A stretch of 35,445 bases of DNA from a virus: the IMG/VR virus record IMGVR_UViG_3300030107_002727, positions 1 to 35,445 of that record, one strand, 5' to 3'. Position numbers and translations under genes: made by a program. Below the pieces are notes generated by a model. The model was given only the letters and a program-made list of their open reading frames with translations, had not been told where the DNA came from and did no database searches. Each line of letters begins with the position of its first letter. The first letter of the stretch is position 1. Below are positions 1 to 8,294 of the stretch, one piece after another.

Positions 1-1104
1 AGAACTGATCAGGCTACAAGTACCAATACTTATTTTAATGCTAATAATGGAATCTTTGTATATAGTGGAACTACAAGTGATTCTGAAGCTTATAGAACCA
101 TAATGGAAGTTAGAGCATGGGATGCTGGTGATGTTGCAGATAGAAACTGCATCTATTTTGTTGATAGTCAAGCTGATGATACAGCTGCTGATTATGACCA
201 AGATCAAAGATTTGGTGTTAAAGCGAATGGAATGACCCACTGTAGAGAGGATCTTTGGTCTGGTAGAATTGAGTCAAATGAAGGATCTCCAAATAGTGTT
301 TACACTACTGCAAATACAAACCTCATAAGAACTTACGCTGATAACTCTAATGCTCAAGTTTATCTACAAGCAGTAGCTACTCCAGCGACTAACATTTATT
401 CTATGTACGTTGAAACAGGTACAAGCAATGCTGATGATGATATTCAATTAAGAATTAGATCATCAGATGGTAGAATTAGTAGTGATAATGGTACAATAAC
501 TAGTCCTGCTGACTACGCTGAAATGTTTGAGTGGGAAGATGGAAACCCAAGTAATGAAGATCGTGTTGGAACATCAGTTGTTTTGGTTGGTGAAAAAATA
601 AGAGCATCTACTTCTTCTGATGATGCAAGTCAAATTATTGGAATTGTATCTGCTACTCCTGCAATTGTTGGAGACGCAGCACCATTAAAACATCATGCCA
701 GATATTTAAAAGATGAGTGGGGTAGAGATATTCTTGAAGATGTTGAAATGTTAGTTTGGAATATTGGTCAGAATAATCCACAACCAAATGAATCAGAGAC
801 TTTTTCTCTTACCAAAGCAGATGAGTGCTGTTTTGTTTCTAATATTGCAACAGAATTATCTAATGGAAATGTTCCACAATGGGCAGTTGATCAAAACATA
901 AGAAGGACTGATAAGGTACGTAAAGTGAATCCTGATTATGATGTTAATAAAAAAGATAATTATGAACCTAGACTAGATAGAAAGGAATGGGAAGCAATTG
1001 GTCTAGTTGGTAAATTGTATATGAAGAAAGGGCAAAAAACAGGAACAAATTGGATTAAATTATCAGACAAAACTGCATCCATAGAGAGATGGTTAGTCAG
1101 ATAA
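1..1104 (+). CDS. Fibre/virion-associated protein with Peptidase_G2-type chaperone domain (5' partial)
   Basis: The frame is open from the first base of the window, so the gene starts upstream and only the last 367 codons are present. The first half is a repetitive, Asp/Asn/Ser/Thr-rich, beta-type sequence as in tail fibres. The segment encoded at about 506-720 (ADYAEMFEWEDGN, then DRVG, a KIR, IGIVSATPAIVGD and RYLKDEWGR) matches what I know of the Peptidase_G2 family, an intramolecular chaperone that folds trimeric phage fibres or spikes and then cleaves itself off. The C-terminal roughly 130 residues are polar and charged. Role inferred: a host-contacting fibre or virion appendage released from its chaperone by autoproteolysis. 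The exact fibre type cannot be told from this fragment. Confidence 0.75.
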   Translation, partial: RTDQATSTNTYFNANNGIFVYSGTTSDSEAYRTIMEVRAWDAGDVADRNCIYFVDSQADDTAADYDQDQRFGVKANGMTHCREDLWSGRIESNEGSPNSVYTTANTNLIRTYADNSNAQVYLQAVATPATNIYSMYVETGTSNADDDIQLRIRSSDGRISSDNGTITSPADYAEMFEWEDGNPSNEDRVGTSVVLVGEKIRASTSSDDASQIIGIVSATPAIVGDAAPLKHHARYLKDEWGRDILEDVEMLVWNIGQNNPQPNESETFSLTKADECCFVSNIATELSNGNVPQWAVDQNIRRTDKVRKVNPDYDVNKKDNYEPRLDRKEWEAIGLVGKLYMKKGQKTGTNWIKLSDKTASIERWLVR

Positions 1105-1107
1105 AAA

Positions 1108-1115
1108 TATAAATA
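1108..1115 (+). promoter_or_regulatory. T4-type late promoter (TATAAATA)
   Basis: Exact match to the T4 late -10 octamer TATAAATA, 20 bases before the start codon at 1135 and just after the fibre gene's stop. It would drive the small gene at 1135 and probably gp17 by readthrough. Recognition by the gp55 sigma encoded at 16489 is inferred. Confidence 0.7.
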
Positions 1116-1134
1116 TATCGGAGATACTATAATA

Positions 1135-1398
1135 ATGAAAGAAAAGAAACTGGTAGAAAAAATTTTAGATGAAGTAACTATCCTTAAACAAAAGGTAGGA
1201 CAGGTAGTTACTGTAATGTTAATTTGGAGAGGAAAGACTATTACTATTAAGATGTTTTTTCCTAAACCTGGAATGCCAACAAGAAGTGAAGTTGTAAATG
1301 CAGTTAATAAAGTATACCCAAATTCAAATGTAATTCACTTTAGAATGGATAGGAAGGATAAAGGAGAAGCAATGTTATTTGTTAATACTACTGATTAA
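1135..1398 (+). CDS. Conserved phage protein of unknown function upstream of terminase
   Basis: An 87-residue basic protein. The N-terminus is helical and charged (about residues 1-25), followed by a strand-rich core with WRGKTITIKMFFPKPGMPTR and a segment around VYPNSNVIHFRMD. I recall similar small proteins directly upstream of the large terminase in cyanomyoviruses, none with a known function. It does not look like the small terminase gp16, which is larger and helical. The GGAG at 1120-1123 may be its ribosome binding site. It ends three bases before gp17, so a shared transcript and a late or packaging role are likely but unproven. Confidence 0.75.
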   Translation: MKEKKLVEKILDEVTILKQKVGQVVTVMLIWRGKTITIKMFFPKPGMPTRSEVVNAVNKVYPNSNVIHFRMDRKDKGEAMLFVNTTD

Positions 1399-1401
1399 AT
1401 C

Positions 1402-3075
1402 ATGGCAACAATTGAAGATTTACAATTAAGAGCATCTGATATTTATCTTGGTAATCCCAATTTAAAAAAAGCAAATACACCTGTTAATTTCACTAAACCA
1501 CAGGTTAAGGAATTCATGAAGTGTTATTCTGATCCTGTGTATTTTGCTAAGAAGCATGTTAAAATTGTTAGTCTAGATGAAGGTTTAACTAGATTTAAAC
1601 CATACCATTTTCAAGAGAAATTAATTACAAATTTCCATGATAACAGATTTAATATCTGTAAAATGCCACGTCAGACTGGTAAGTCTACTACTGTAGTAGC
1701 ATATCTTTTACATTATTGTGTTTTTAATGATAGTGTTAATGTAGGTATTCTTGCAAACAAAGCTGCAACTGCTAGAGAATTATTAGCAAGATTGCAGACT
1801 GCATATGAAAATTTACCTAAGTGGATGCAGCAAGGTATTATATCTTGGAATAAGGGATCATTAGAATTGGAGAATGGATCAAAGATATTAGCAGCTTCTA
1901 CATCTGCAAGTGCTGTTCGAGGTATGTCTTTCAATGTTCTTTTCCTTGATGAGTTTGCATTTGTTCCTAATCATATTGCGGATGCATTCTTTTCATCTGT
2001 TTATCCTACTATTACTTCTGGTAAAAGTACAAAAGTTATAATGGTTTCAACCCCTCACGGGATGAATCATTTCTATAGATATTGGCACGATGCAGAAAGA
2101 GGAAAGAATGAATATGTTCCTACAGATGTTCATTGGTCTGAAGTTCCAGGAAGAGATTCTAAATGGAAAGCACAAACTATTGCAAATACATCAGAACAAC
2201 AATTTAAAGTTGAGTTTGAATGTGAATTCTTAGGATCTGTTGATACTCTTATTGCTCCTAGTAAATTAAGAACTTTGGTTTATGATGAACCATTAAAGAG
2301 AAATGCTGGTCTCGATATTTACGAAGAAGTGAAAGAAAAACATGATTATGTAATAACAGTAGATGTGGCAAGAGGAGTTGGTAGTGACTATTCTGCTTTT
2401 GTTGTTGTAGATATTACTACTTTTCCTCATAAGATAGTTGCAAAATATAGAAATAATGAAATTAAACCAATGCTTTTCCCTAGTATTATAGAGGAAGTAG
2501 GAAAGAATTATAATAATGCATTTATATTATGTGAAGTAAATGATGTAGGTGATCAAGTTGCATCTATTCTTCAATATGATTTGGAGTATGAGAATGTATT
2601 AATGTGTTCTATGAGAGGAAGAGCAGGACAAATTGTAGGACAAGGTTTTTCTGGAAAGAAAACACAACTTGGAGTGAAGATGTCTAAGACAGTTAAAAAG
2701 GTTGGTTCACTAAATCTTAAAACATTAATTGAAGAAGATAAAGTTGTATTTAATGATTATGAGATTATTAGTGAATTAACTACATTTATTCAAAAACATA
2801 ATTCATTTGAGGCAGAAGAAGGATGTAATGATGATCTTGCAATGTGTCTTGTAATATATGCATGGTTAGTTGCTCAAGATTATTTTAAAGAATTAACTGA
2901 TCAAGATGTAAGAAAACGGATATATGAAGATCAAAAAAATCAAATAGAACAAGATATGTCTCCTTTTGGTTTTATAGAAACTGGATTAGATGGAGATACT
3001 TTTGTGGATGGTGAAGGTGATGTTTGGAAAACAGATGAGTATGGAGATCGTTCGTACATGTGGGAATATAGGTAA
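1402..3075 (+). CDS. 17: Terminase large subunit gp17 (packaging ATPase/nuclease)
   Basis: Motor that pumps DNA into the prohead and cuts the concatemer. The 557 residues are slightly shorter than T4 gp17 (610). The N-terminal ATPase has a Walker A RQTGKST at about residues 90-96, Walker B FLDE at 181-184 with the catalytic Glu, and a coupling motif STPHG at 216-220. The C-terminal RNase H-fold nuclease begins near VITVDVARGVGSDYS, with metal-binding Asp at about 321, and has a late NDDLAMCL motif near residue 484. The start follows the previous stop by three bases, and the stop overlaps the next start (TAATG at 3073-3077). An antisense frame at 1713-1934 is only a shadow. Confidence 0.97.
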   Translation: MATIEDLQLRASDIYLGNPNLKKANTPVNFTKPQVKEFMKCYSDPVYFAKKHVKIVSLDEGLTRFKPYHFQEKLITNFHDNRFNICKMPRQTGKSTTVVAYLLHYCVFNDSVNVGILANKAATARELLARLQTAYENLPKWMQQGIISWNKGSLELENGSKILAASTSASAVRGMSFNVLFLDEFAFVPNHIADAFFSSVYPTITSGKSTKVIMVSTPHGMNHFYRYWHDAERGKNEYVPTDVHWSEVPGRDSKWKAQTIANTSEQQFKVEFECEFLGSVDTLIAPSKLRTLVYDEPLKRNAGLDIYEEVKEKHDYVITVDVARGVGSDYSAFVVVDITTFPHKIVAKYRNNEIKPMLFPSIIEEVGKNYNNAFILCEVNDVGDQVASILQYDLEYENVLMCSMRGRAGQIVGQGFSGKKTQLGVKMSKTVKKVGSLNLKTLIEEDKVVFNDYEIISELTTFIQKHNSFEAEEGCNDDLAMCLVIYAWLVAQDYFKELTDQDVRKRIYEDQKNQIEQDMSPFGFIETGLDGDTFVDGEGDVWKTDEYGDRSYMWEYR

Positions 3076-3305
3076 TGGAAATAGATAGCCAGATAAAATT
3101 AGGTCATCTATTATTATCCGAGAGAACTTGTAGAGTTTGTAAAGAAACTAAGAATTTAATAGAAGGATTCTATAGAACTCGTAAAGATAGAGGTGCTTTA
3201 CCTTCCTCATATTCTTATGAATGTAAAGTATGTACTGTAAGAAGAATAGTTAATACAAGAAAATTAAAGACTGAAATATGTGATTGGAATTATCCAGATT
3301 GGTAA
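3075..3305 (+). CDS. Small zinc-ribbon protein
   Basis: A 76-residue protein with two Cys pairs, CRVC (near residue 19) and CKVC (near 50), separated by an FYRTRKDRG segment. This spacing resembles the zinc ribbon that accompanies phage HNH endonucleases, but no HNH catalytic residues follow, so it is either a stand-alone zinc finger or a remnant. The start overlaps the gp17 stop in a TAATG arrangement, implying translational coupling with the terminase. A nucleic-acid-binding role near packaging is an inference only. Confidence 0.7.
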   Translation: MEIDSQIKLGHLLLSERTCRVCKETKNLIEGFYRTRKDRGALPSSYSYECKVCTVRRIVNTRKLKTEICDWNYPDW

Positions 3306-3343
3306 TGTTCACGTAGTGTTTCCCCACTGAAGAAGTACCTTTT

Positions 3344-3351
3344 GATAAATA
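3344..3351 (+). promoter_or_regulatory. T4-type late promoter (GATAAATA) of gp18
   Basis: GATAAATA lies 35 bases upstream of the gp18 start in an 81-base intergenic gap. A strong AAGGAG ribosome binding site follows at 3373-3378. It fits the NATAAATA late motif of T4-like phages. Confidence 0.7.
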
Positions 3352-3386
3352 TTTTTAGGTTTTAAGATTATCAAGGAGAAAAAAAC

Positions 3387-5597
3387 ATGGCGACTCCTCA
3401 ATTATCTCCTGGACTACTGGTCAGGGAAGTTGATCTCACAGTCGGAAGAGCTGATAATGTACAGGATACAATTGGGGCTATTGCAGGTCCATTCCAGTTT
3501 GGTCCAGTTGATGAAGTTGTTCAAATTAATACAGAACAACAACTCACAGACACATTTGGTCCACCATTAAGTACTAATAGACAGTATGAATATTGGTTGG
3601 CAGGTGCAAGCTATTTAAGTTATGGTGGCGTATTAAAAGTTGCTAGAACTGACGACACAGATTTAAATAATGCAAATGCTGCAGCAGGATATGCTTCTAC
3701 AGATAGCATAAAAATTAAAAATTATGACGATTATCTAGAAAATTATGATAATGACAGTCAAGCATGGTTATTTTCTGGTAAAACACCAGGTAGATATTTA
3801 AATTCACTTAAGGTTTGTGCAATTGACGATTTTGCCGATCAAAGAATTGGTATTAATACAACAAGTCTTTCTGCTGCTGGTGCTGTTGTTGGTAATGGTG
3901 TTACTATTGCTTTAACAAATGCAGTTCTTCCAGGAACAGGTAGTACTTCAAACTTTAATGGATATCTTCAGGGTATTGTTGCTGGTGTATCAACCGATTC
4001 TACGAATGGAACAAGTACAGTTGATGTTAAGATAACAAATAGAGTTGCTGCTGGTGGAACAATCACTCCAGTAACTTATGCTAAGTTAGATGGAAATAGA
4101 TCACTTTCAGTAAGTGATTCAATTCACTTTGTTAATTCTTCTGGTATTAATACAGGTGTTGCAAACGGAGTAGCAGGTGCTACTTGGAGTGTTGCTACAC
4201 AGGTTGACTGGTATGATCAGCAAACATTAGGTCTTAAGAATAGTAATGTTTACTGGAAGGCAATTGCTCCTAAACCAGTTTCAAGTCAATATGCATTAGA
4301 CAGACAAGGAAAGAATGATACTCTACACGTTGTAGTTGTAGATGATGAAGGAACAGTTACTGGTATTCAAGGTAATATTCTTGAGAAGCATCTCAATCTT
4401 TCTAAGGCATCTGATGCTACCGATAATCTAATTTCTCCTGATAAGAGCTACTATAAAGATTATCTTGCTAAGTTCTCTGAATATGTTTATGCTGGTAAGA
4501 ACCCATCTTCTGGTTGGGATTCATACTGGGGATTTGGTCCTGTAGCATCTGGTTTCTCAACAGACTTTACTCAAGTCACTAGAGCAGGTGGTCTTTGGGG
4601 ACAAGAAGCACAGGGAGTTAACTTTACCTCTATTGGACCTATTTCACTTACTCTTGCTGGTGGTGAAGATTATGGTTCTGGTGGAGGAATGACAGCAACC
4701 CTAGGTAATTTGATAACTTCTTACAATCTTTATAGTAATAAAGATGATGAAGCAGTCGATTTCCTAATCATGGGTCCTGGTGCATCTACTGAAGCAGAAA
4801 CACAAGCAAAAGCAAATAAATTAATTGCCCTTTGTGAGGCAAGAAAAGATTGTATGACTACAATATCTCCTTATAGAGGAAATGTTGTTAATCTTACAAA
4901 CTCAACAACACAAACAAATAATGTTCTTGGGTTCTATTCACCAATTGCATCTTCTTCTTATGCTGTATTCGATACTGGATATAAGTATATGTACGATAGA
5001 TTCAATAACGCATTCCGTTGGATACCAACTAATGGAGACGTTGCTGGATTGATGGCAAGAACAAATGTTGAAGCATATCCTTGGTTCTCTCCTGCAGGTC
5101 AGCAAAGAGGTGTTCTTAACAACGCTATCAAACTTGCATACAATCCTGATAAGGATGAGAGAGATTTACTATATCCAGAAAGAATTAATGCCGTAATTAA
5201 TTCTCCTGGTCAAGGTGTATTGCTCTTCGGTGATAAGACTGGATTGGGTTATGCGTCTGCATTCGATAGAATTAACGTTCGTCGCTTATTCCTTACAATT
5301 GAACAAGCACTTGAGAATGCTGCTAAAGCACAACTCTTCGAATTGAACGATGATATCACAAGAGCAAACTTTGTGAATATTGTTCAACCATATCTTCGTG
5401 ATATTGAAGCAAAACGTGGTCTCTATGGATTCCTAGTTATTTGTGATGAGACTAATAACACACCTGATATTATTGATAACAATGAATTCAGAGCAGACAT
5501 CTTCCTGAAGCCTGCTAAATCAATTAATTATGTGACACTTACCTTTGTTGCTACACGTACTGGTGTTAGCTTCGAAGAAGTGGCAGGTCGAGTTTAA
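3387..5597 (+). CDS. 18: Contractile tail sheath protein gp18
   Basis: Subunit of the contractile sheath around the tail tube. The 736 residues are comparable to T4 gp18 (659). The N-terminus (MATPQLSPGLLVREVDLT) and the conserved C-terminal half, with LLYPERINAVINSPGQGVLLFGDKT around residue 600 followed by NVRRLFLTIEQALENAAK, are the sheath hallmarks that form the tube-facing domain. The central 150-300 region is Gly/Thr/Asn-rich and variable, as expected of the outward-facing insertion. It has an AAGGAG ribosome binding site and a late promoter upstream, with tail tube and portal genes downstream. High late expression is expected. Confidence 0.97.
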   Translation: MATPQLSPGLLVREVDLTVGRADNVQDTIGAIAGPFQFGPVDEVVQINTEQQLTDTFGPPLSTNRQYEYWLAGASYLSYGGVLKVARTDDTDLNNANAAAGYASTDSIKIKNYDDYLENYDNDSQAWLFSGKTPGRYLNSLKVCAIDDFADQRIGINTTSLSAAGAVVGNGVTIALTNAVLPGTGSTSNFNGYLQGIVAGVSTDSTNGTSTVDVKITNRVAAGGTITPVTYAKLDGNRSLSVSDSIHFVNSSGINTGVANGVAGATWSVATQVDWYDQQTLGLKNSNVYWKAIAPKPVSSQYALDRQGKNDTLHVVVVDDEGTVTGIQGNILEKHLNLSKASDATDNLISPDKSYYKDYLAKFSEYVYAGKNPSSGWDSYWGFGPVASGFSTDFTQVTRAGGLWGQEAQGVNFTSIGPISLTLAGGEDYGSGGGMTATLGNLITSYNLYSNKDDEAVDFLIMGPGASTEAETQAKANKLIALCEARKDCMTTISPYRGNVVNLTNSTTQTNNVLGFYSPIASSSYAVFDTGYKYMYDRFNNAFRWIPTNGDVAGLMARTNVEAYPWFSPAGQQRGVLNNAIKLAYNPDKDERDLLYPERINAVINSPGQGVLLFGDKTGLGYASAFDRINVRRLFLTIEQALENAAKAQLFELNDDITRANFVNIVQPYLRDIEAKRGLYGFLVICDETNNTPDIIDNNEFRADIFLKPAKSINYVTLTFVATRTGVSFEEVAGRV

Positions 5598-5606
5598 GCA
5601 TTACCA

Positions 5607-5614
5607 TCTAAATA
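5607..5614 (+). promoter_or_regulatory. Late-promoter-like octamer (TCTAAATA) before gp19
   Basis: TCTAAATA in the 39-base gp18-gp19 gap, followed by an AGGAGG ribosome binding site at 5620-5625. The CTAAATA variant recurs before gp19, gp20 and the gene at 12289 in this window, which supports it as a phage-specific late motif. Confidence 0.5.
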
Positions 5615-5636
5615 ACCACAGGAGGATTAAAGAACA

Positions 5637-6257
5637 ATGACTTTAAAGACGATCACGGATCTCAAGACCAAACTGGCAGGTGGTGGTGCGAGGCCGAATT
5701 TATTCGAAGTTAGTATACCAAGTTTACCAACCGCCGCTACTAATGGTTCTGGTTGGGACGCAGGAAGTGCTGGTGCAAGTGCTGCAAGTAAATTGCAGTT
5801 CTTGTGCAAGGCTACTGCATTGCCAGCATCAAATATTGCAAATATTGATGTTCCTTTTAGAGGAAGAATATTGAAAGTTGCTGGAGATAGAACAGTTGAT
5901 ACTTGGACAATCACTGTTATTAATGATGAAGATTTCATAATCAGAAATCATATGGAAGATTGGATGAATGGAATTTCTAAATTAGATAACAATACTGGTG
6001 CTACAAATCCACAGTCTTATATGACTGATGCAAATGTAGTTCAACTGGGTCATGGTGCTGGATTAGGAATTGAATCTACTGGAAATACAACTGGTACTTC
6101 ATCAGTTGAATTAAGAAGATACAACTTCTTTGATATTTTCCCAACTAATGTTTCTACAATAGATCTTTCTTATGACTCTACTGATACTATTGAAGAATAC
6201 ACAGTTGAATTCCAAGTCCAATACTGGTCAGCAGTTCAAGGAATAACCGTTGATTAA
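5637..6257 (+). CDS. 19: Tail tube protein gp19
   Basis: Forms the stacked hexameric rings of the inner tail tube. The 206 residues include the family features: an N-terminal basic segment with RPNLFEVSIP, a central VPFRGRILKVAGDRTVDTW strand pair followed by NDEDFIIRNHMEDWMNGI, and a C-terminal FFDIFPTNVSTIDLSYDSTDTIEEY block. T4 gp19 is 163 residues, so a loop has been gained around residues 40-60 and 130-150. The start has an AGGAGG site 11 bases upstream. A frame at 5680-5874 on the same strand and one at 5627-5938 antisense are shadows. Confidence 0.95.
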   Translation: MTLKTITDLKTKLAGGGARPNLFEVSIPSLPTAATNGSGWDAGSAGASAASKLQFLCKATALPASNIANIDVPFRGRILKVAGDRTVDTWTITVINDEDFIIRNHMEDWMNGISKLDNNTGATNPQSYMTDANVVQLGHGAGLGIESTGNTTGTSSVELRRYNFFDIFPTNVSTIDLSYDSTDTIEEYTVEFQVQYWSAVQGITVD

Positions 6258-6274
6258 TTAAAGGCAATTACAAT

Positions 6275-6290
6275 CCTACTAAATAGTAGG
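6275..6290 (+). promoter_or_regulatory. Palindrome containing a late-promoter core (CTAAATA) before gp20
   Basis: CCTACTAAATAGTAGG is an inverted repeat with 7-base arms around two central A bases, placed 26 bases before the gp20 start. Its centre contains CTAAATA (6279-6285), the late-promoter variant. It may be a promoter, an RNA hairpin, or both. Confidence 0.5.
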
Positions 6291-6316
6291 AACAGTAAAG
6301 TCTATTATAAAATATT

Positions 6317-8005
6317 ATGGCAAAACTCTTTGGATTTTCTATAGAGGATGAAGAACAAAAGCCGAAAGGCGTAGTCTCCCCTGTCCCCGAAAATGACGAG
6401 GACGGGGTTGATTATTTTACAACGTCTGGTGCTGGCTTTTATGGTTCATATGTAGATATTGAAGGTGTCTATAGAAACGAAACCGATTTAATAAGAAGAT
6501 ATAGAGAAATGGCACTTTATCCAGAAGTGGATAGTGCCATTGAAGATATTGTTAATGAAGCAATTGTTTCAGATACAAATGATGTTCCTGTACAGGTTGA
6601 TCTTTCAAATTTAAATGCAAGTGATTCTATAAAGCAAAAGATTAGAGAAGAATTTAAATTTATATTAGACTTATTAGATTTCGATAGAAAATCACATGAG
6701 ATTTATAGGAATTGGTATGTAGACGGAAGATTATATTATAATAAAGTTATTGATATGAAGAATCCACAAGATGGGATTCAAGAATTAAGATATATTGACG
6801 CAGTTAAAATGCGTTATATTAGAAAATTACAGAAGAAAGATAAGAGTAATGGTGATGAATATCTAGATAGTTTAGGAAAAGGACAAGACGTTTCAAGATA
6901 TCCTTTCCCTAAGATTGATGAGTATTTTCTTTATAATCCAAATACATCTTCTCAGTTAAATGGTCCACAAATTGGTCCAACATATGGCGGTAATACTGAT
7001 AAAGCCATTCCGATGTCAAAGGATTCAATTACCTATTGTACTTCGGGTCTTGTAGATAGAAATAAAGGATTAGTTTTATCATATTTACATAAAGCAATTA
7101 AGGCACTTAATCAATTAGGAATGATTGAGGATAGTCTTGTTATCTACAGATTATCTCGTGCACCAGAAAGAAGAATTTTTTATATTGATGTAGGTAATCT
7201 TCCTAAGATGAAAGCAGAGCAATATCTGCGTGATGTTATGATGAGATATCGTAACAAGTTAGTTTATGATGCAAAAACTGGTGAACTTAGAGATGATAAA
7301 AAGTATATGTCTATGCTAGAGGATTTCTGGCTTCCTAGACGTGAAGGTGGTAGAGGTACTGAGATAACTACACTTCCAGGTGGTCAAAATCTTGGAGAAA
7401 TAACTGATATTAAGTATTTCCAAAGCAAACTTTATAAGGCATTAAACGTTCCTTCATCTAGAATGGAAGGAGATGGTGGTTTTAATTTAGGTAGATCATC
7501 AGAGATACTAAGAGATGAAGTTAAATTTAGTAAGTTTGTAGGAAGATTAAGAAAAAGATTCAGCAATATGTTCAATGATATGCTGAAGACTCAATTACTA
7601 CTTAAAAATATAGTAACTCCTGAAGATTGGGAGATAATGAGTGAGCATATACAATATGACTTCTTATATGATAATCATTTCGCAGAACTTAAGGAGGCAG
7701 AGTTGCAGACAGAAAGATTAAATCTTCTTGCAAGTGCAGAACCTTATGTTGGAGTTTACTATTCACAAAATTATGTTCGTAAGAATATCCTACGTCAAAC
7801 TGATGGAGAGATATTAGAGCAGGATGATATTATTAAACAGGAAATTGAGGATGGAAAAATACCTGATCCTACTGCTGAACCAGAAGGAATGCCTGGAGAA
7901 CCAGGTGCAATGGGAGATCTTGGAGATCCAGTACTAGAACCAGATTTGGCAGCAGGTGCTGCAGAATTTGATGCTAATATTGTTCCCAAGGGAGGGGAGA
8001 TATAA
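6317..8005 (+). CDS. 20: Portal vertex protein gp20
   Basis: Dodecameric portal through which DNA enters the head, and nucleation site for prohead assembly. The 562 residues compare with 524 in T4. Recognised from the myoviral portal pattern: an N-terminal YRNETDLIRRYREMALYPEVDSAIEDIVNEA helix region, the GLVLSYLHKAIKALNQLGMIEDSLVIYR core, RAPERRIFYIDVGNLPK, the NVPSSRMEG loop and FSKFVGRLRKRF. The C-terminal tail from about residue 515 is Pro/Gly/Glu-rich and low-complexity. It sits between tail genes and the prohead core gene, as in T4. Confidence 0.96.
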   Translation: MAKLFGFSIEDEEQKPKGVVSPVPENDEDGVDYFTTSGAGFYGSYVDIEGVYRNETDLIRRYREMALYPEVDSAIEDIVNEAIVSDTNDVPVQVDLSNLNASDSIKQKIREEFKFILDLLDFDRKSHEIYRNWYVDGRLYYNKVIDMKNPQDGIQELRYIDAVKMRYIRKLQKKDKSNGDEYLDSLGKGQDVSRYPFPKIDEYFLYNPNTSSQLNGPQIGPTYGGNTDKAIPMSKDSITYCTSGLVDRNKGLVLSYLHKAIKALNQLGMIEDSLVIYRLSRAPERRIFYIDVGNLPKMKAEQYLRDVMMRYRNKLVYDAKTGELRDDKKYMSMLEDFWLPRREGGRGTEITTLPGGQNLGEITDIKYFQSKLYKALNVPSSRMEGDGGFNLGRSSEILRDEVKFSKFVGRLRKRFSNMFNDMLKTQLLLKNIVTPEDWEIMSEHIQYDFLYDNHFAELKEAELQTERLNLLASAEPYVGVYYSQNYVRKNILRQTDGEILEQDDIIKQEIEDGKIPDPTAEPEGMPGEPGAMGDLGDPVLEPDLAAGAAEFDANIVPKGGEI

Positions 8006-8008
8006 ATA
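8001..8008 (+). promoter_or_regulatory. T4-type late promoter (TATAAATA) overlapping the gp20 stop
   Basis: Exact TATAAATA that overlaps the gp20 stop codon (8003-8005). A second CTAAATA-like element follows at 8010-8016. Start of the next gene is at 8041. Confidence 0.6.
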
Positions 8009-8040
8009 CCTAAATACTAACATAATTATTTCTTAAGAAT

Positions 8041-8253
8041 ATGGACGAACTGATGGATTTGTTGGCAAAAGATGGAAGTGCATCTCAAGTTAGTGATAAA
8101 ATTAAAGATATGCTTTATGCCAAAACTGCTGAAAAAGTTGATTCTGTTAAACCAGATGTAGCAACAGGAGTTTTTGGTGATGCGAATACAGGCATAGACG
8201 GACCTCATGAAATCGATGTTGCACAAGTAGGTGCTGCAGATAATGAAGAGTAA
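8041..8253 (+). CDS. 67: gp67-like prohead core protein
   Basis: A 70-residue acidic protein in the exact T4 position of gene 67, between portal and the gene 68/21 region. The N-terminal helix MDELMDLLAKDGSASQVSDK, followed by IKDMLYAKTAEKVDSVKP, resembles the gp67 family of cyanophages as I remember it, and the C-terminus is acidic and unstructured (ends in DNEE). In T4, gp67 is an abundant internal core protein cleaved by gp21. No clear ribosome binding site is seen; a 10-base palindrome TTCTTAAGAA sits at 8030-8039 just before the start. The function is assigned mainly from position. Confidence 0.7.
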   Translation: MDELMDLLAKDGSASQVSDKIKDMLYAKTAEKVDSVKPDVATGVFGDANTGIDGPHEIDVAQVGAADNEE

Positions 8254-8258
8254 GTTTT

Positions 8259-8266
8259 AATAAATA
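8259..8266 (+). promoter_or_regulatory. Late-promoter octamer (AATAAATA)
   Basis: AATAAATA, 28 bases upstream of the gene at 8295, in a 41-base gap. Confidence 0.55.
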
Positions 8267-8294
8267 ACTACAAATAGTGTAATTTTTTAAAATA

